This document shows, one piece after another, positions 42,201 through 50,631 of a stretch of DNA of 64,000 nucleotides. Location of the stretch: assembly GCA_937922435.1 (NCBI GenBank), contig CAKZVT010000011.1, forward strand, positions 116,341 through 180,340, read 5' to 3'. The translations under genes and the position numbers were made by a program. Source of the stretch: an uncultured Prevotella sp. GTDB taxonomy: Bacteria > Bacteroidota > Bacteroidia > Bacteroidales > Bacteroidaceae. The notes under the pieces were generated by a model. It did not search any database. It had not been told where the DNA came from and worked only from the letters and a program-made list of their open reading frames with translations. The stretch's first letter is position 1; the number at the start of each line of letters is the position of its first letter.

Positions 42201-43031
42201 ATGAAAATCATATATAGGAATTTCACACGGTTATTGTCAATGGGCGGCTTTGAAGAGCACCGTTCCGTTGAGGCAATGTCTGAATATAAATGGAACAGAC
42301 TGCTTGCGATTGCCGAAGCCTGCGATGTTCCCGATTTCATATATATAGGTATTGTCAAATCGGATAAAGCGATTATCCCAAGCCGGATATTGACAGAAGT
42401 AACAGAGAAGCTCCGACAATTTGAAAAGAAGCATGATGAAACAGATGGCAACATGGATACCATCGTAAAGCAGCTTCCTAAAAAGTTCACGGCGTATTAC
42501 TTGAACCGACGTTACAGCAAATTGGTATTCAATGAGATACACAGCATCGACACGTCAATAAATTCATTGGTATTGCTTAACAGGATTATAGACTGTGTAA
42601 ATATTTTTTTTGATTATGGTCTGGATATCCGCAAGTTGTTAAGTTTAGGCACTTACATTAGGTCTTATGGAGACAAGGTCGATTTTGTTAAAGTTGAGAA
42701 TTGGATTGATACTCTTGGGCTGGATAAAATGTGCAATTATATTGCCTGCCATCTAATCCTTCTTTTCAATTTTGAGCAACAAGAACTGCCTTTCGTCAAA
42801 AACGTAAATAAAAAACAACTTGACTTCATACAGCGAACTTTGGAACAGAATATGGAAAAAGTAGCATTGTCAAGCAAGGACAAGACCATGTTGTCTGGCG
42901 ATAAACTAACAATAAACCCTATACACAGGCTGAATTCTCACCCTTTGAAATATATCCGTTTTTGTCCAATAGAGGCAGTTCTTCGTTTCACATCCAACGC
43001 GCTCAAAAGTCTTTCAAACATTGATGAATAA
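42201..43031 (+). CDS. Unknown protein, possible core-less nucleotidyltransferase relative
   Basis: 276 residues, no signal peptide or membrane helix. I do not firmly recognise it. The start (LLSMGGFEEHRSVEAMSEYKWNRLLAIAEACDVPDFIYIGI) and a later stretch (FFDYGLDIRKLLSLGTYIRS, then VENWIDTLGLDKM) recall the outer parts of the large Bacteroidota nucleotidyltransferase-like family (NTP_transf_5). Those proteins have a GxDxD core in between, which I cannot find here. It may be a relative that has lost the catalytic centre. It stands alone between the uxaA terminator and the GH25 promoter. Confidence 0.5.
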   Translation: MKIIYRNFTRLLSMGGFEEHRSVEAMSEYKWNRLLAIAEACDVPDFIYIGIVKSDKAIIPSRILTEVTEKLRQFEKKHDETDGNMDTIVKQLPKKFTAYYLNRRYSKLVFNEIHSIDTSINSLVLLNRIIDCVNIFFDYGLDIRKLLSLGTYIRSYGDKVDFVKVENWIDTLGLDKMCNYIACHLILLFNFEQQELPFVKNVNKKQLDFIQRTLEQNMEKVALSSKDKTMLSGDKLTINPIHRLNSHPLKYIRFCPIEAVLRFTSNALKSLSNIDE

Positions 43032-43050
43032 CTAAATTTCCATAATTTAT

Positions 43051-43081
43051 TTTGCCGTCAGAACGATAAGGCGTACCTTTG
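43051..43081 (+). promoter_or_regulatory. Promoter of the GH25 gene
   Basis: TTTG at 43051-43054, 19 nt, then TACCTTTG at 43074-43081; exact match. The start codon is 22 nt later. Confidence 0.8.
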
Positions 43082-43103
43082 CAAAAATAAGATTCAGATT
43101 ATA

Positions 43104-43814
43104 ATGAAACGACAAATATTATTCATCTTATTCATTATTTTTGTAAATGTACAGTGCTCAATAGGACAGATTATTGTTGAAAGCGATGTGCAATGCGAGG
43201 ACACTTGCAGACATGTGCATGGCATAGATTTAAGTCATTATCAAGGAGAAGTCTTTTGGGAAACTGTCGGTGAAAACAGCAAAATGGCTTATGTTTATTT
43301 GAAAGCTACAGAAGGCAGTACTCATATAGACAGAACATACGAGCGGAATATAGAGCTGGCTCATCAACATGGACTAAAAGTTGGTTCATACCATTTCTTC
43401 CGTCCCAAAACGGAGTTGTCAAAACAACTTGACAATTTTATTTCGCAATGCCGTCCCGGCGACCAAGATTTGATACCAATGATAGACATTGAATCTACAG
43501 GGGGATTGAAAACTGAAGAGTTTTGCGATTCGCTTTTCAAATTCCTCGATTTAGTAGAAAAAGCATACCGGCAAAAACCTTTATTATATACATATACAAA
43601 CTTTTATAATAAACATCTTACAGGAAAAATAGACGATTATCATTTGATGATAGCCCAATATTCAGATGAAAAGCCTGAATTATCCGATGGGCGGGATTAT
43701 ACAATATGGCAATATACAGCTAAAGGTGAAATCAACGGTATAAACACATATGTTGACAAAAGCCGTTTTATGGGGCGGCATAGTATGAGGGAAATAAGAT
43801 TCAAGCACTTTTAA
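43104..43814 (+). CDS. GH25 family lysozyme, secreted
   Basis: 236 residues with a signal peptide (ILFILFIIFVNVQCSIG). The GH25 barrel starts with HGIDLSHYQGEV, has the FIYLKATEG-type strand as YVYLKATEGSTHID and YHFFRP, and the catalytic Asp-Glu pair in IPMIDIES. The C-terminal YTIWQYTAKGEINGI is also typical. It cleaves peptidoglycan in the periplasm or outside. The size is that of a single-domain enzyme without binding modules. By eye the gene is richer in A+T than the ones around it. Confidence 0.92.
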   Translation: MKRQILFILFIIFVNVQCSIGQIIVESDVQCEDTCRHVHGIDLSHYQGEVFWETVGENSKMAYVYLKATEGSTHIDRTYERNIELAHQHGLKVGSYHFFRPKTELSKQLDNFISQCRPGDQDLIPMIDIESTGGLKTEEFCDSLFKFLDLVEKAYRQKPLLYTYTNFYNKHLTGKIDDYHLMIAQYSDEKPELSDGRDYTIWQYTAKGEINGINTYVDKSRFMGRHSMREIRFKHF

Positions 43815-43984
43815 GATTGTCATGGCATGAAAAAAGGTTGATATGGTTATTGTCAAATGTCTCCGAGTTGTCATAATATCAGCACCCTCATTATATATCC
43901 GATTTTGCAAAAATTAAAGCAGAAAAAAGACTATTTACAGCCACTATTGCGGTGAGACATATTGAATAGCAATAGAATGATAAC

Positions 43985-45733
43985 ATGGCAAAATATAATT
44001 TTTCACTAATACATGCAGTTGCATTCTGTTTGTTTGGCTTCATAAACATGATGACAATGGCACAAACCAAGACAGTCGAAATACGTATCCTTCAGACAAG
44101 TGATGTACACGGTAGTTTTTTCCCGTTTGATTTCATTAATCGCCAACCGTCGGAAGGTTCGATGGCACGGGTTTCAAGCTATGTGAAAGAACTAAGGAAG
44201 ACATACGGTGACAATTTGCTTTTACTTGACAATGGCGACATCCTGCAAGGGCAACCGACATGTTATTATTGCAATTACATAAAGCCTTCGATGCCAAACG
44301 TTGCCGCTTCCGTAATCAATTATTTGGGATATGACGCACAGACTGTCGGCAATCATGACATAGAAACGGGACATGAAGTGTACGACAAATGGATTAATGA
44401 AGTGGAATGTCCGATGCTGGGAGCAAATATTATCAACACATCAACAGGCCTGCCTTACCTAAAACCTTACGAGGTATTTGTGCGTGACGGTGTGCGCATT
44501 GCCGTAATAGGCATGTTGACTCCTGCTATACCGAACTGGTTGGACGAGCATTTATGGAAAGGAATGAGGTTTGTCGATATGGTTGAAAGCGCTGAATACT
44601 GGGTTGAACGCGTCAAGGCAGAAGAGCATCCTGATGTAATCATTGGTTTGTTTCATTCAGGATGGGACGGTGGAATCAAAACAAACCAGTATGAGGAAAA
44701 CGCTTCATTGCGCATTGCAAAGGAGGTGCCTGGCTTTGACATAATCTTATATGGCCATGACCATAAAAGCAACAAGGAGTTTGTTGACAATGCGAACGGC
44801 ACAACATTGTGTCTGAACCCGTCGTCAAACGCCGAGTTTGTATGCGATGCTTTGATATCGGTGACATTCGACAACGGCCAGATTGTGTCCAAGGACATTA
44901 CCGGCAATATCACCGACATCAGGAATTTGCCCGTAGATGTCGACTTCATGGCGTATTTCAAGAACGACATTGACAGTGTCAACTCTTTTGTAAACCGCAA
45001 AATCGGAACATTCGAGAATACCATCTATACACGCGATTCATATTTCGGGAACAGCGCATTCTGCGACTTCATACACAACATGCAGCTCAAAATCACAGGT
45101 GCCGACATTTCGTTCAACGCCCCGTTGTCCTTTGACATCAGTATAGAGGCTGGCGATATTCACATCAGTGATTTGTTCAATCTGTACAAATACGAAAACC
45201 AGATATATGTGCTGCGCATGACAGGAAAAGAAATCCATGACTACCTTGAGATGAGTTATGCGCTTTGGACTAACACGATGACCGGACCTGACGACCATAT
45301 CATGCTATTGGAACAAAATGGGAACGGGCATAGCGGCTACGGTTTCAAGAACCTTGCGTTTAATTTTGACAGCGCCGCCGGCATCGATTATGAAGTGGAC
45401 GTAAGGCAACCTGAAGGCTGCAAGGTTAAAATACTCGGTATGTCTGACGGTAGACCGTTTGACGAGAACAAGTGGTACAATGTGGCAATGAACAGCTATC
45501 GAGGCAATGGGGGAGGCGAGCTTCTTACCAAAGGCGCAGGCATACCACACGATTCGTTGCCTGACAGGGTGGCGTTTGAAAGCGAGCATGACCAGCGATA
45601 TTACCTTATGAAGGAAATAGAATGCGCCGGAATAATGAACCCACAACTTGGAAACAACTGGCGTTTTGTGCCTGAACAGTGGGCAAGCCGAGCGATAAAG
45701 CGTGACAAGCTGCTGTTATTCGGGGTGGAATAA
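43985..45733 (+). CDS. 5'-nucleotidase / cyclic phosphodiesterase family protein, secreted
   Basis: 582 residues with a signal peptide ending near MTMAQ. The N-terminal metallophosphatase domain has all metal motifs: TSDVHGSF, DNGDILQG, GNHDIE, LFHSGWDGG and YGHDHKS. The C-terminal 5'-nucleotidase domain (from about residue 330) binds the nucleobase. Enzymes of this type release nucleosides and phosphate from nucleotides in the periplasm. The gap before it (170 nt) shows no clear promoter. Confidence 0.92.
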   Translation: MAKYNFSLIHAVAFCLFGFINMMTMAQTKTVEIRILQTSDVHGSFFPFDFINRQPSEGSMARVSSYVKELRKTYGDNLLLLDNGDILQGQPTCYYCNYIKPSMPNVAASVINYLGYDAQTVGNHDIETGHEVYDKWINEVECPMLGANIINTSTGLPYLKPYEVFVRDGVRIAVIGMLTPAIPNWLDEHLWKGMRFVDMVESAEYWVERVKAEEHPDVIIGLFHSGWDGGIKTNQYEENASLRIAKEVPGFDIILYGHDHKSNKEFVDNANGTTLCLNPSSNAEFVCDALISVTFDNGQIVSKDITGNITDIRNLPVDVDFMAYFKNDIDSVNSFVNRKIGTFENTIYTRDSYFGNSAFCDFIHNMQLKITGADISFNAPLSFDISIEAGDIHISDLFNLYKYENQIYVLRMTGKEIHDYLEMSYALWTNTMTGPDDHIMLLEQNGNGHSGYGFKNLAFNFDSAAGIDYEVDVRQPEGCKVKILGMSDGRPFDENKWYNVAMNSYRGNGGGELLTKGAGIPHDSLPDRVAFESEHDQRYYLMKEIECAGIMNPQLGNNWRFVPEQWASRAIKRDKLLLFGVE

Positions 45734-45785
45734 TCCTTGAATGTGCAGAATGATAGACAATGGCAATATCACAATATAAATACTG

Positions 45786-46556
45786 ATGGAAAAATATTGG
45801 TTTGTTTTTTGCAACTCGGAACTGTTGCTTGAAAAGACTCCAGACGGACATTATACCATCCCCTTGCAGGAAGCCGCACCCGTCAACATCGCGCAGCCTG
45901 TCGGCGAAATCCACAACATAACACCCTTTGGAGACATAGAGGTAAAAGCCTACAACGCCAGTGATATTCAGCAAGATAACCGTTATGAGTTATGCGGCCT
46001 ACGCGCGTCATACAAAAAACTGCCTTTTGACTTGTATTTGAAGGCAGGCAAATGTGCTGAAATAATATACTGGGATACCAACACGCAGTATTGTGGAAAG
46101 TGTGGCGGACGTATGAAATTGCATACCGACATTTCCAAAGTATGTACTAAATGCGGACGTGAAGTGTGGCCCCAACTCTCCACAGCGATAATCGTATTAA
46201 TCCATCGCAACGACGATGTCTTGCTTGTACACGCAAACAATTTCAAAGGACATTACTATGGTCTTGTCGCTGGCTTTGTGGAAACTGGCGAAACTCTGGA
46301 ACAGGCCGTAGTCCGCGAAGTTTCCGAGGAAACAGGACTTCGCATACGCAACTTACATTATTTCGGTTCGCAACCGTGGCCTTACCCATGCGGCTTGATG
46401 GTGGGTTTTCATGCCGATTATGACAGTGGGGAACTGAAACTGCAACGCTCCGAACTGGGTGACGGGGGCTGGTTTAACAAGGACAATCTTCCTGAAATAC
46501 CTGAAAAGTTGTCGATAGCCCGCAAGTTGATTGACGATTGGCTCGAAAATACTTGA
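45786..46556 (+). CDS. nudC: NAD+ diphosphatase NudC
   Basis: 256 residues. The zinc ribbon has CGKCGG and CTKCGR near residues 102-122. The Nudix box is GFVETGETLEQAVVREVSEE followed by TGL, and the NudC-specific motif appears as SQPWPYPCGLMVGF. NudC hydrolyses NADH or NAD+ to NMN and AMP and can remove the NAD cap from RNA. It lies 52 nt after the nucleotidase gene, so the two may be cotranscribed in nucleotide salvage (inference). Confidence 0.94.
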   Translation: MEKYWFVFCNSELLLEKTPDGHYTIPLQEAAPVNIAQPVGEIHNITPFGDIEVKAYNASDIQQDNRYELCGLRASYKKLPFDLYLKAGKCAEIIYWDTNTQYCGKCGGRMKLHTDISKVCTKCGREVWPQLSTAIIVLIHRNDDVLLVHANNFKGHYYGLVAGFVETGETLEQAVVREVSEETGLRIRNLHYFGSQPWPYPCGLMVGFHADYDSGELKLQRSELGDGGWFNKDNLPEIPEKLSIARKLIDDWLENT

Positions 46557-46645
46557 TACACGGCATTTATGCCGTCTTGAACATGTTTACAGACGGCTGT
46601 CAGATTATGGCTAATCCGTACAATGCCCTTTATGATGCAATACAT

Positions 46646-46745
46646 TTTTAAAAGGCCGCCTTTTAGTTTGTAAAAGGTGGCCTTTTATTATGCAGTTCAT
46701 GGTCTTTTGTTTTGTAAAAGGCCGTCTTTTACAAAACGGGGGATT
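46646..46745 (+). repeat. Double hairpin repeat after nudC
   Basis: Two hairpins of the AAAGGCCGTCTTTT family: 46650-46665 with 46671-46686 (16 positions, one G.T) and 46709-46720 with 46726-46737 (12 bp, exact). The first may end nudC. The remainder of the 364-nt gap before the leu leader contains only AT-rich DNA and the leu promoter. Confidence 0.8.
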
Positions 46746-46868
46746 GCATGGCGATATATGGCGGAGTAAATGACGTTGCCTATCAATGTCTGTTTTATAT
46801 GAAATGTAGCTGCAAAAGGCACGATTGCAACAAAATGGAAGTATTTTACAAAGATATATTATAATTTA

Positions 46869-46900
46869 TTTGTTTTATTCGATTATTATCTTTAACTTTG
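46869..46900 (+). promoter_or_regulatory. Promoter of the leu operon
   Basis: TTTG at 46869-46872, 20 nt, then TAACTTTG at 46893-46900; both exact. The leader peptide ATG is 21 nt further on. Confidence 0.82.
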
Positions 46901-46920
46901 CACGTGATAAATAAAAAGAA

Positions 46921-47001
46921 ATGACACGTTGCATCAACATAGCAAGCACTATCATCCTACGACTTCACAACGGAGACGGAAGTGATAAAGTGTGCTGTTG
47001 A
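46921..47001 (+). CDS. Leader peptide of the leu operon (26 residues)
   Basis: A 27-codon frame (ATG 46921, TGA 46999-47001) begins 21 nt after the -7 box, with an A-rich stretch (AAAAAGAA) in front as ribosome site. It is rich in the amino acids the operon may make: Ile at codons 5, 7, 11 and 12, Leu at 13 and 15, with the run TIILRL at 46948-46965. The run lies just before and over the first arm of the RNA structures described next. It is too short and too well placed to be an ordinary gene. The product should have no role beyond being translated. Confidence 0.8.
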   Translation: MTRCINIASTIILRLHNGDGSDKVCC

Positions 47002-47056
47002 AATATGTGTAAATCAAATAGAGCCTTTCTCACTTCCAAGTGCGAAAGGTTTTTTT
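46962..47056 (+). promoter_or_regulatory. Transcription attenuator of the leu operon
   Basis: Four RNA segments can form alternative stems. Segment 1 (46962-46966, ACTTC) pairs with segment 2 (46980-46984, GAAGT). Segment 2 (46978-46990) pairs with segment 3 (47025-47037) over 12 of 13 positions, the antiterminator. The terminator is CCTTTC-T-CACT (47024-47034) with AGTG-C-GAAAGG (47039-47049), a TCCA loop, and seven T at 47050-47056. A ribosome stalled at the Ile/Leu codons would cover segment 1 and leave 2 free to pair with 3, so transcription goes on. A ribosome that reaches the stop codon covers segment 2 and lets the terminator form. Confidence 0.82.
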
Positions 47057-47077
47057 ATTAATCTAAATACAATAGAC

Positions 47078-48574
47078 ATGAGTGACAGGTTATTTATCTT
47101 CGACACAACGCTGAGGGACGGCGAACAAGTACCGGGATGCCAGTTGAATACGGTAGAAAAAATCCAAGTGGCAAAGCAACTGGAACAGCTTGGCGTGGAT
47201 GTCATAGAAGCAGGATTCCCCATATCAAGTCCGGGCGACTTTAATTCGGTGATAGAAATATCCAAGGCGGTAACTTGGCCTACTATCTGCGCGCTTACCC
47301 GCGCTGTGGAAAAGGATATCGACGTAGCTGCAGACTCGCTTAAATACGCAAAGCACAAACGCATACATACGGGCATAGGTACGAGCGACTCGCACATAAA
47401 ATACAAGTTTAACAGCAACCGTGAGGAAATCATCGAACGCGCTGTGGCTGCCGTGAAATACGCAAAGAGGTACGTCGAGGATGTAGAGTTTTACGCAGAA
47501 GATGCCGGACGGACCGACAACGAATACCTTGCCCGCGTGGTGGAAGCCGTTATCAAGGCTGGAGCAACAGTAGTAAACATACCTGACACCACAGGGTATT
47601 GTCTTCCAAGCGAATACGGTAAAAAGATTAAATATTTGGTTGAACACGTTGACAACATCGATAAAGCCATTATCTCAACCCACTGCCACAATGACCTTGG
47701 CATGGCGACCGCCAATACATTTAGCGGAATAGCCAATGGAGCGCGGCAGGTTGAGGTAACCATCAACGGAATAGGGGAGAGGGCAGGCAACACTTCTCTT
47801 GAGGAAATAGCAATGATATTGAAATGCCACAGGCACCTTGGCATTGACACCAACATCAACACCACGAAGATTTATCCCACCAGCCGAATGGTAAGCAGCC
47901 TGATGAACATGCCGGTACAACCCAATAAGGCAATCGTAGGGCGCAACGCTTTTGCCCATTCCAGCGGCATACACCAGGATGGAGTGTTGAAAAACACTGA
48001 CACTTACGAAATAATGAATCCGAAGGATGTCGGCCTTGACGACAACTCAATCGTGCTTACCGCACGCAGCGGCAGAGCCGCATTGAAATACAGGCTTAGC
48101 GTACTTGGCGTAAACTTGGAGGATGAAAATAAACTTGACAATATATACCAGAACTTCTTGAAACTGGCCGACAAGAAAAAAGAAATCAACGACGACGATG
48201 TACTCATGCTTGCCGGAGCCGACCGTGCCGAGGCTCACGCCGTCAAGCTCGACTTCCTGCAAGTGACAACGGGCATGGGAGTTAAGAGCGTTGCAAGCAT
48301 AGGTCTCGACATTTCAGGCCAGAAGTTTGAAGAAGCGTCAACCGGCAACGGCCCTGTTGACGCCGCAATAAAGGCACTGAAGAAAATCATCCAGAAGCAA
48401 ATGACCTTGAAAGAGTTTACAATCCAGGCTATTAGCAAGGGGTCTGACGACATTGGAAAGGTGCACATGCAGGTGGAATACAACGGCAACGTGTATTACG
48501 GCTTTGGAGCAAATACAGACATAGTGTCGGCTTCGGTCGAGGCGTATATCGACTGTATAAATAAATTTAAGTAA
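47078..48574 (+). CDS. leuA: 2-isopropylmalate synthase
   Basis: 498 residues. It condenses 2-ketoisovalerate with acetyl-CoA, the first step of leucine synthesis. The ATG at 47078 (MSDRLFIFDTTLRDGEQ) is chosen because an upstream frame would run through the leader terminator. The HMGL-like barrel has TLRDGEQVPGC, STHCHNDLGMATAN (metal-binding HxH) and GIGERAGNTSLEE. The C-terminal LeuA allosteric domain (from about 380) binds leucine. First gene of leuA-leuC-leuD-leuA2-leuB. Confidence 0.96.
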   Translation: MSDRLFIFDTTLRDGEQVPGCQLNTVEKIQVAKQLEQLGVDVIEAGFPISSPGDFNSVIEISKAVTWPTICALTRAVEKDIDVAADSLKYAKHKRIHTGIGTSDSHIKYKFNSNREEIIERAVAAVKYAKRYVEDVEFYAEDAGRTDNEYLARVVEAVIKAGATVVNIPDTTGYCLPSEYGKKIKYLVEHVDNIDKAIISTHCHNDLGMATANTFSGIANGARQVEVTINGIGERAGNTSLEEIAMILKCHRHLGIDTNINTTKIYPTSRMVSSLMNMPVQPNKAIVGRNAFAHSSGIHQDGVLKNTDTYEIMNPKDVGLDDNSIVLTARSGRAALKYRLSVLGVNLEDENKLDNIYQNFLKLADKKKEINDDDVLMLAGADRAEAHAVKLDFLQVTTGMGVKSVASIGLDISGQKFEEASTGNGPVDAAIKALKKIIQKQMTLKEFTIQAISKGSDDIGKVHMQVEYNGNVYYGFGANTDIVSASVEAYIDCINKFK

Positions 48575-48610
48575 GCGATAACCATTAAAACAATATAACC
48601 TCAAATAATA

Positions 48611-50005
48611 ATGAATACTCTGTTTGACAAGATTTGGGACAAACATGTTGTACAAATAGTCGAGGACGGGCCTACACAGCTGTACATAGACCGCCTTTAC
48701 TGTCATGAAGTGACTTCGCCACAGGCGTTTTCAGGCTTGCGGCAGCGTGGATTAAAGTGCTTCAGACCACAGCAAATATTTTGCATGCCCGACCATAACA
48801 CCCCCACGCACGACCAAGACAAGCCTATTAGCGACCCTGTCTCGCGCAAGCAGGTGGAGACGCTTAAATCCAGCGCGAAGGAGTTTGGCTTGACATATTA
48901 CGGCATGATGGACAAGAACAATGGCATAATCCATGTCGTAGGGCCGGAAAAAGGGCTTTCCCTTCCAGGCATGACGATTGTTTGCGGCGACTCGCATACC
49001 AGCACGCACGGTGCAGTTGGTGCGGTTGCTTTTGGTATAGGGACAAGCGAAGTGGAGATGGTCATGGCCTCACAATGTATATTGCAGCAGAAACCCAAGT
49101 CGATGCGGATAAGCATAAACGGCAAACTTGGCAAATGCGTTACGGCCAAGGACGTGGCGCTTTACCTTATGTCTAAGCTCACAATGTCAGGGGCAACGGG
49201 ATATTTTGTCGAATACTCCGGGCCGGTAGTCAGTGAAATGTCGATGGAAGGGCGCCTTACATTGTGCAACCTGTCAATAGAGATGGGGGCGCGCGGCGGT
49301 TTTGTAGCTCCTGATGAGACTACTTTTGAATATTTGAAAGGCAAGGAGTTCGCACCAAAAGGTGAAGAATGGGACAAGGCTGTGGCGTATTGGCGTACAC
49401 TTAGGAGTGGTGACGATGCCGTATTTGATAAGGAACTGTCGTTTGACGCGGCAGACATTGAGCCTCGCATCACATACGGAACTAATCCAGGAATGGGCAT
49501 CGGCATATCGGAAAGCATACCGACCATCGATGAAATCGACGAAAACGGCAAGGCTTCTTTCATAAAATCGCTTGATTATATGAAATTCAAGGCAGGCGAA
49601 AAACTTGTCGGACATGCAATAGATTATGTGTTCCTTGGTGCTTGTACGAATGGACGTATAGAGGATTTCAGGGCTTTTGCATCCGTAGTGAAAGGACGTA
49701 AAAAGGCTGAAAACGTAACGGCTTGGCTTGTACCAGGTTCATGGTCGGTAGACAGGCAGATAAGGGAAGAAGGATTGGATAAGGTCTTTGCTGACGCAGG
49801 TTTTGAAATTCGGCAGCCAGGGTGCTCGGCCTGTCTTGCAATGAATGACGACAAAGTTCCGGCTGGGAAATATGCCGTTTCAACAAGCAACAGGAACTTT
49901 GAAGGACGACAAGGTCCAGGAGCGCGTACCATACTGGCAAGTCCGTTCGTGGCCGCTGCCGCTGCCGTAACTGGCAAAATCACCGACCCAAGAGATTTGA
50001 TATAG
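48611..50005 (+). CDS. leuC: 3-isopropylmalate dehydratase large subunit
   Basis: 464 residues of the aconitase family. It isomerises 2- to 3-isopropylmalate together with LeuD. Signature stretches: MPDHNTPTHDQ, VCGDSHTSTHGAVGAVAFGIGTSEVEMVMASQ, FLGACTNGRIEDF and PGCSACLAMNDD; Cys residues in the last two and one more hold the 4Fe-4S cluster. It follows leuA by 36 nt. Confidence 0.97.
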   Translation: MNTLFDKIWDKHVVQIVEDGPTQLYIDRLYCHEVTSPQAFSGLRQRGLKCFRPQQIFCMPDHNTPTHDQDKPISDPVSRKQVETLKSSAKEFGLTYYGMMDKNNGIIHVVGPEKGLSLPGMTIVCGDSHTSTHGAVGAVAFGIGTSEVEMVMASQCILQQKPKSMRISINGKLGKCVTAKDVALYLMSKLTMSGATGYFVEYSGPVVSEMSMEGRLTLCNLSIEMGARGGFVAPDETTFEYLKGKEFAPKGEEWDKAVAYWRTLRSGDDAVFDKELSFDAADIEPRITYGTNPGMGIGISESIPTIDEIDENGKASFIKSLDYMKFKAGEKLVGHAIDYVFLGACTNGRIEDFRAFASVVKGRKKAENVTAWLVPGSWSVDRQIREEGLDKVFADAGFEIRQPGCSACLAMNDDKVPAGKYAVSTSNRNFEGRQGPGARTILASPFVAAAAAVTGKITDPRDLI

Positions 50006-50040
50006 AGAAAATATGACATTATAACAATCCAAACTAAAAT

Positions 50041-50631
50041 ATGAAACAAAAATTTGGCGTTATAAATAGCACTTGCGTTCCACTGCCTTTAGAGAACGTA
50101 GACACAGACCAGATAATTCCAGCCCGCTTTCTCAAGTCAACCGACAAAGCAGGATTTGGCGACAACCTGTTCAGGGACTGGCGATACGACAAGGATGGGG
50201 CACTTAAAAAGGATTTTGTGCTAAACGACCCGACATACAGTGGAGTAATACTTGTTGCAGGAAAGAATTTCGGTTGCGGGTCAAGCCGTGAACATGCAGC
50301 GTGGGCAATCGCAGGATATGGTTTCAGGGTAGTCATCAGCAGCTTCTTCGCCGATATCCACAAGAATAACGAACTCAACAACTTCGTATTGCCTGTGGTC
50401 GTTTCCGAAACATTCTTGGCAAAGTTGTTCAAATGCATAAAAGACAATCCGAAAACAGAAGTCGAAGTAGACCTGCCCAATCAGACCGTCACAAACAAAG
50501 CCACTGGCGAGAAAGAACATTTTGAAATAAACGGTTATAAGAAGCACTGCCTGATGAACGGACTTGACGATATTGACTATCTGTTGCAAAACAAAGACAA
50601 AATCGAAGGATGGGAACGACAGAACAAATAA
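50041..50631 (+). CDS. leuD: 3-isopropylmalate dehydratase small subunit
   Basis: 196 residues. Swivel domain of the aconitase family with NVDTDQIIPARFL, KNFGCGSSREHAAWAI and FADIHKNNELNN. It works as a dimer partner of LeuC. Its end overlaps the next gene by 22 nt, so translation of the two is likely coupled. Confidence 0.97.
   Translation: MKQKFGVINSTCVPLPLENVDTDQIIPARFLKSTDKAGFGDNLFRDWRYDKDGALKKDFVLNDPTYSGVILVAGKNFGCGSSREHAAWAIAGYGFRVVISSFFADIHKNNELNNFVLPVVVSETFLAKLFKCIKDNPKTEVEVDLPNQTVTNKATGEKEHFEINGYKKHCLMNGLDDIDYLLQNKDKIEGWERQNK

Noticed and set aside
46982..47077. N-terminal extension of leuA
   Set aside because: The extra 32 codons run through the attenuator terminator; the ATG at 47078 gives the standard LeuA start.
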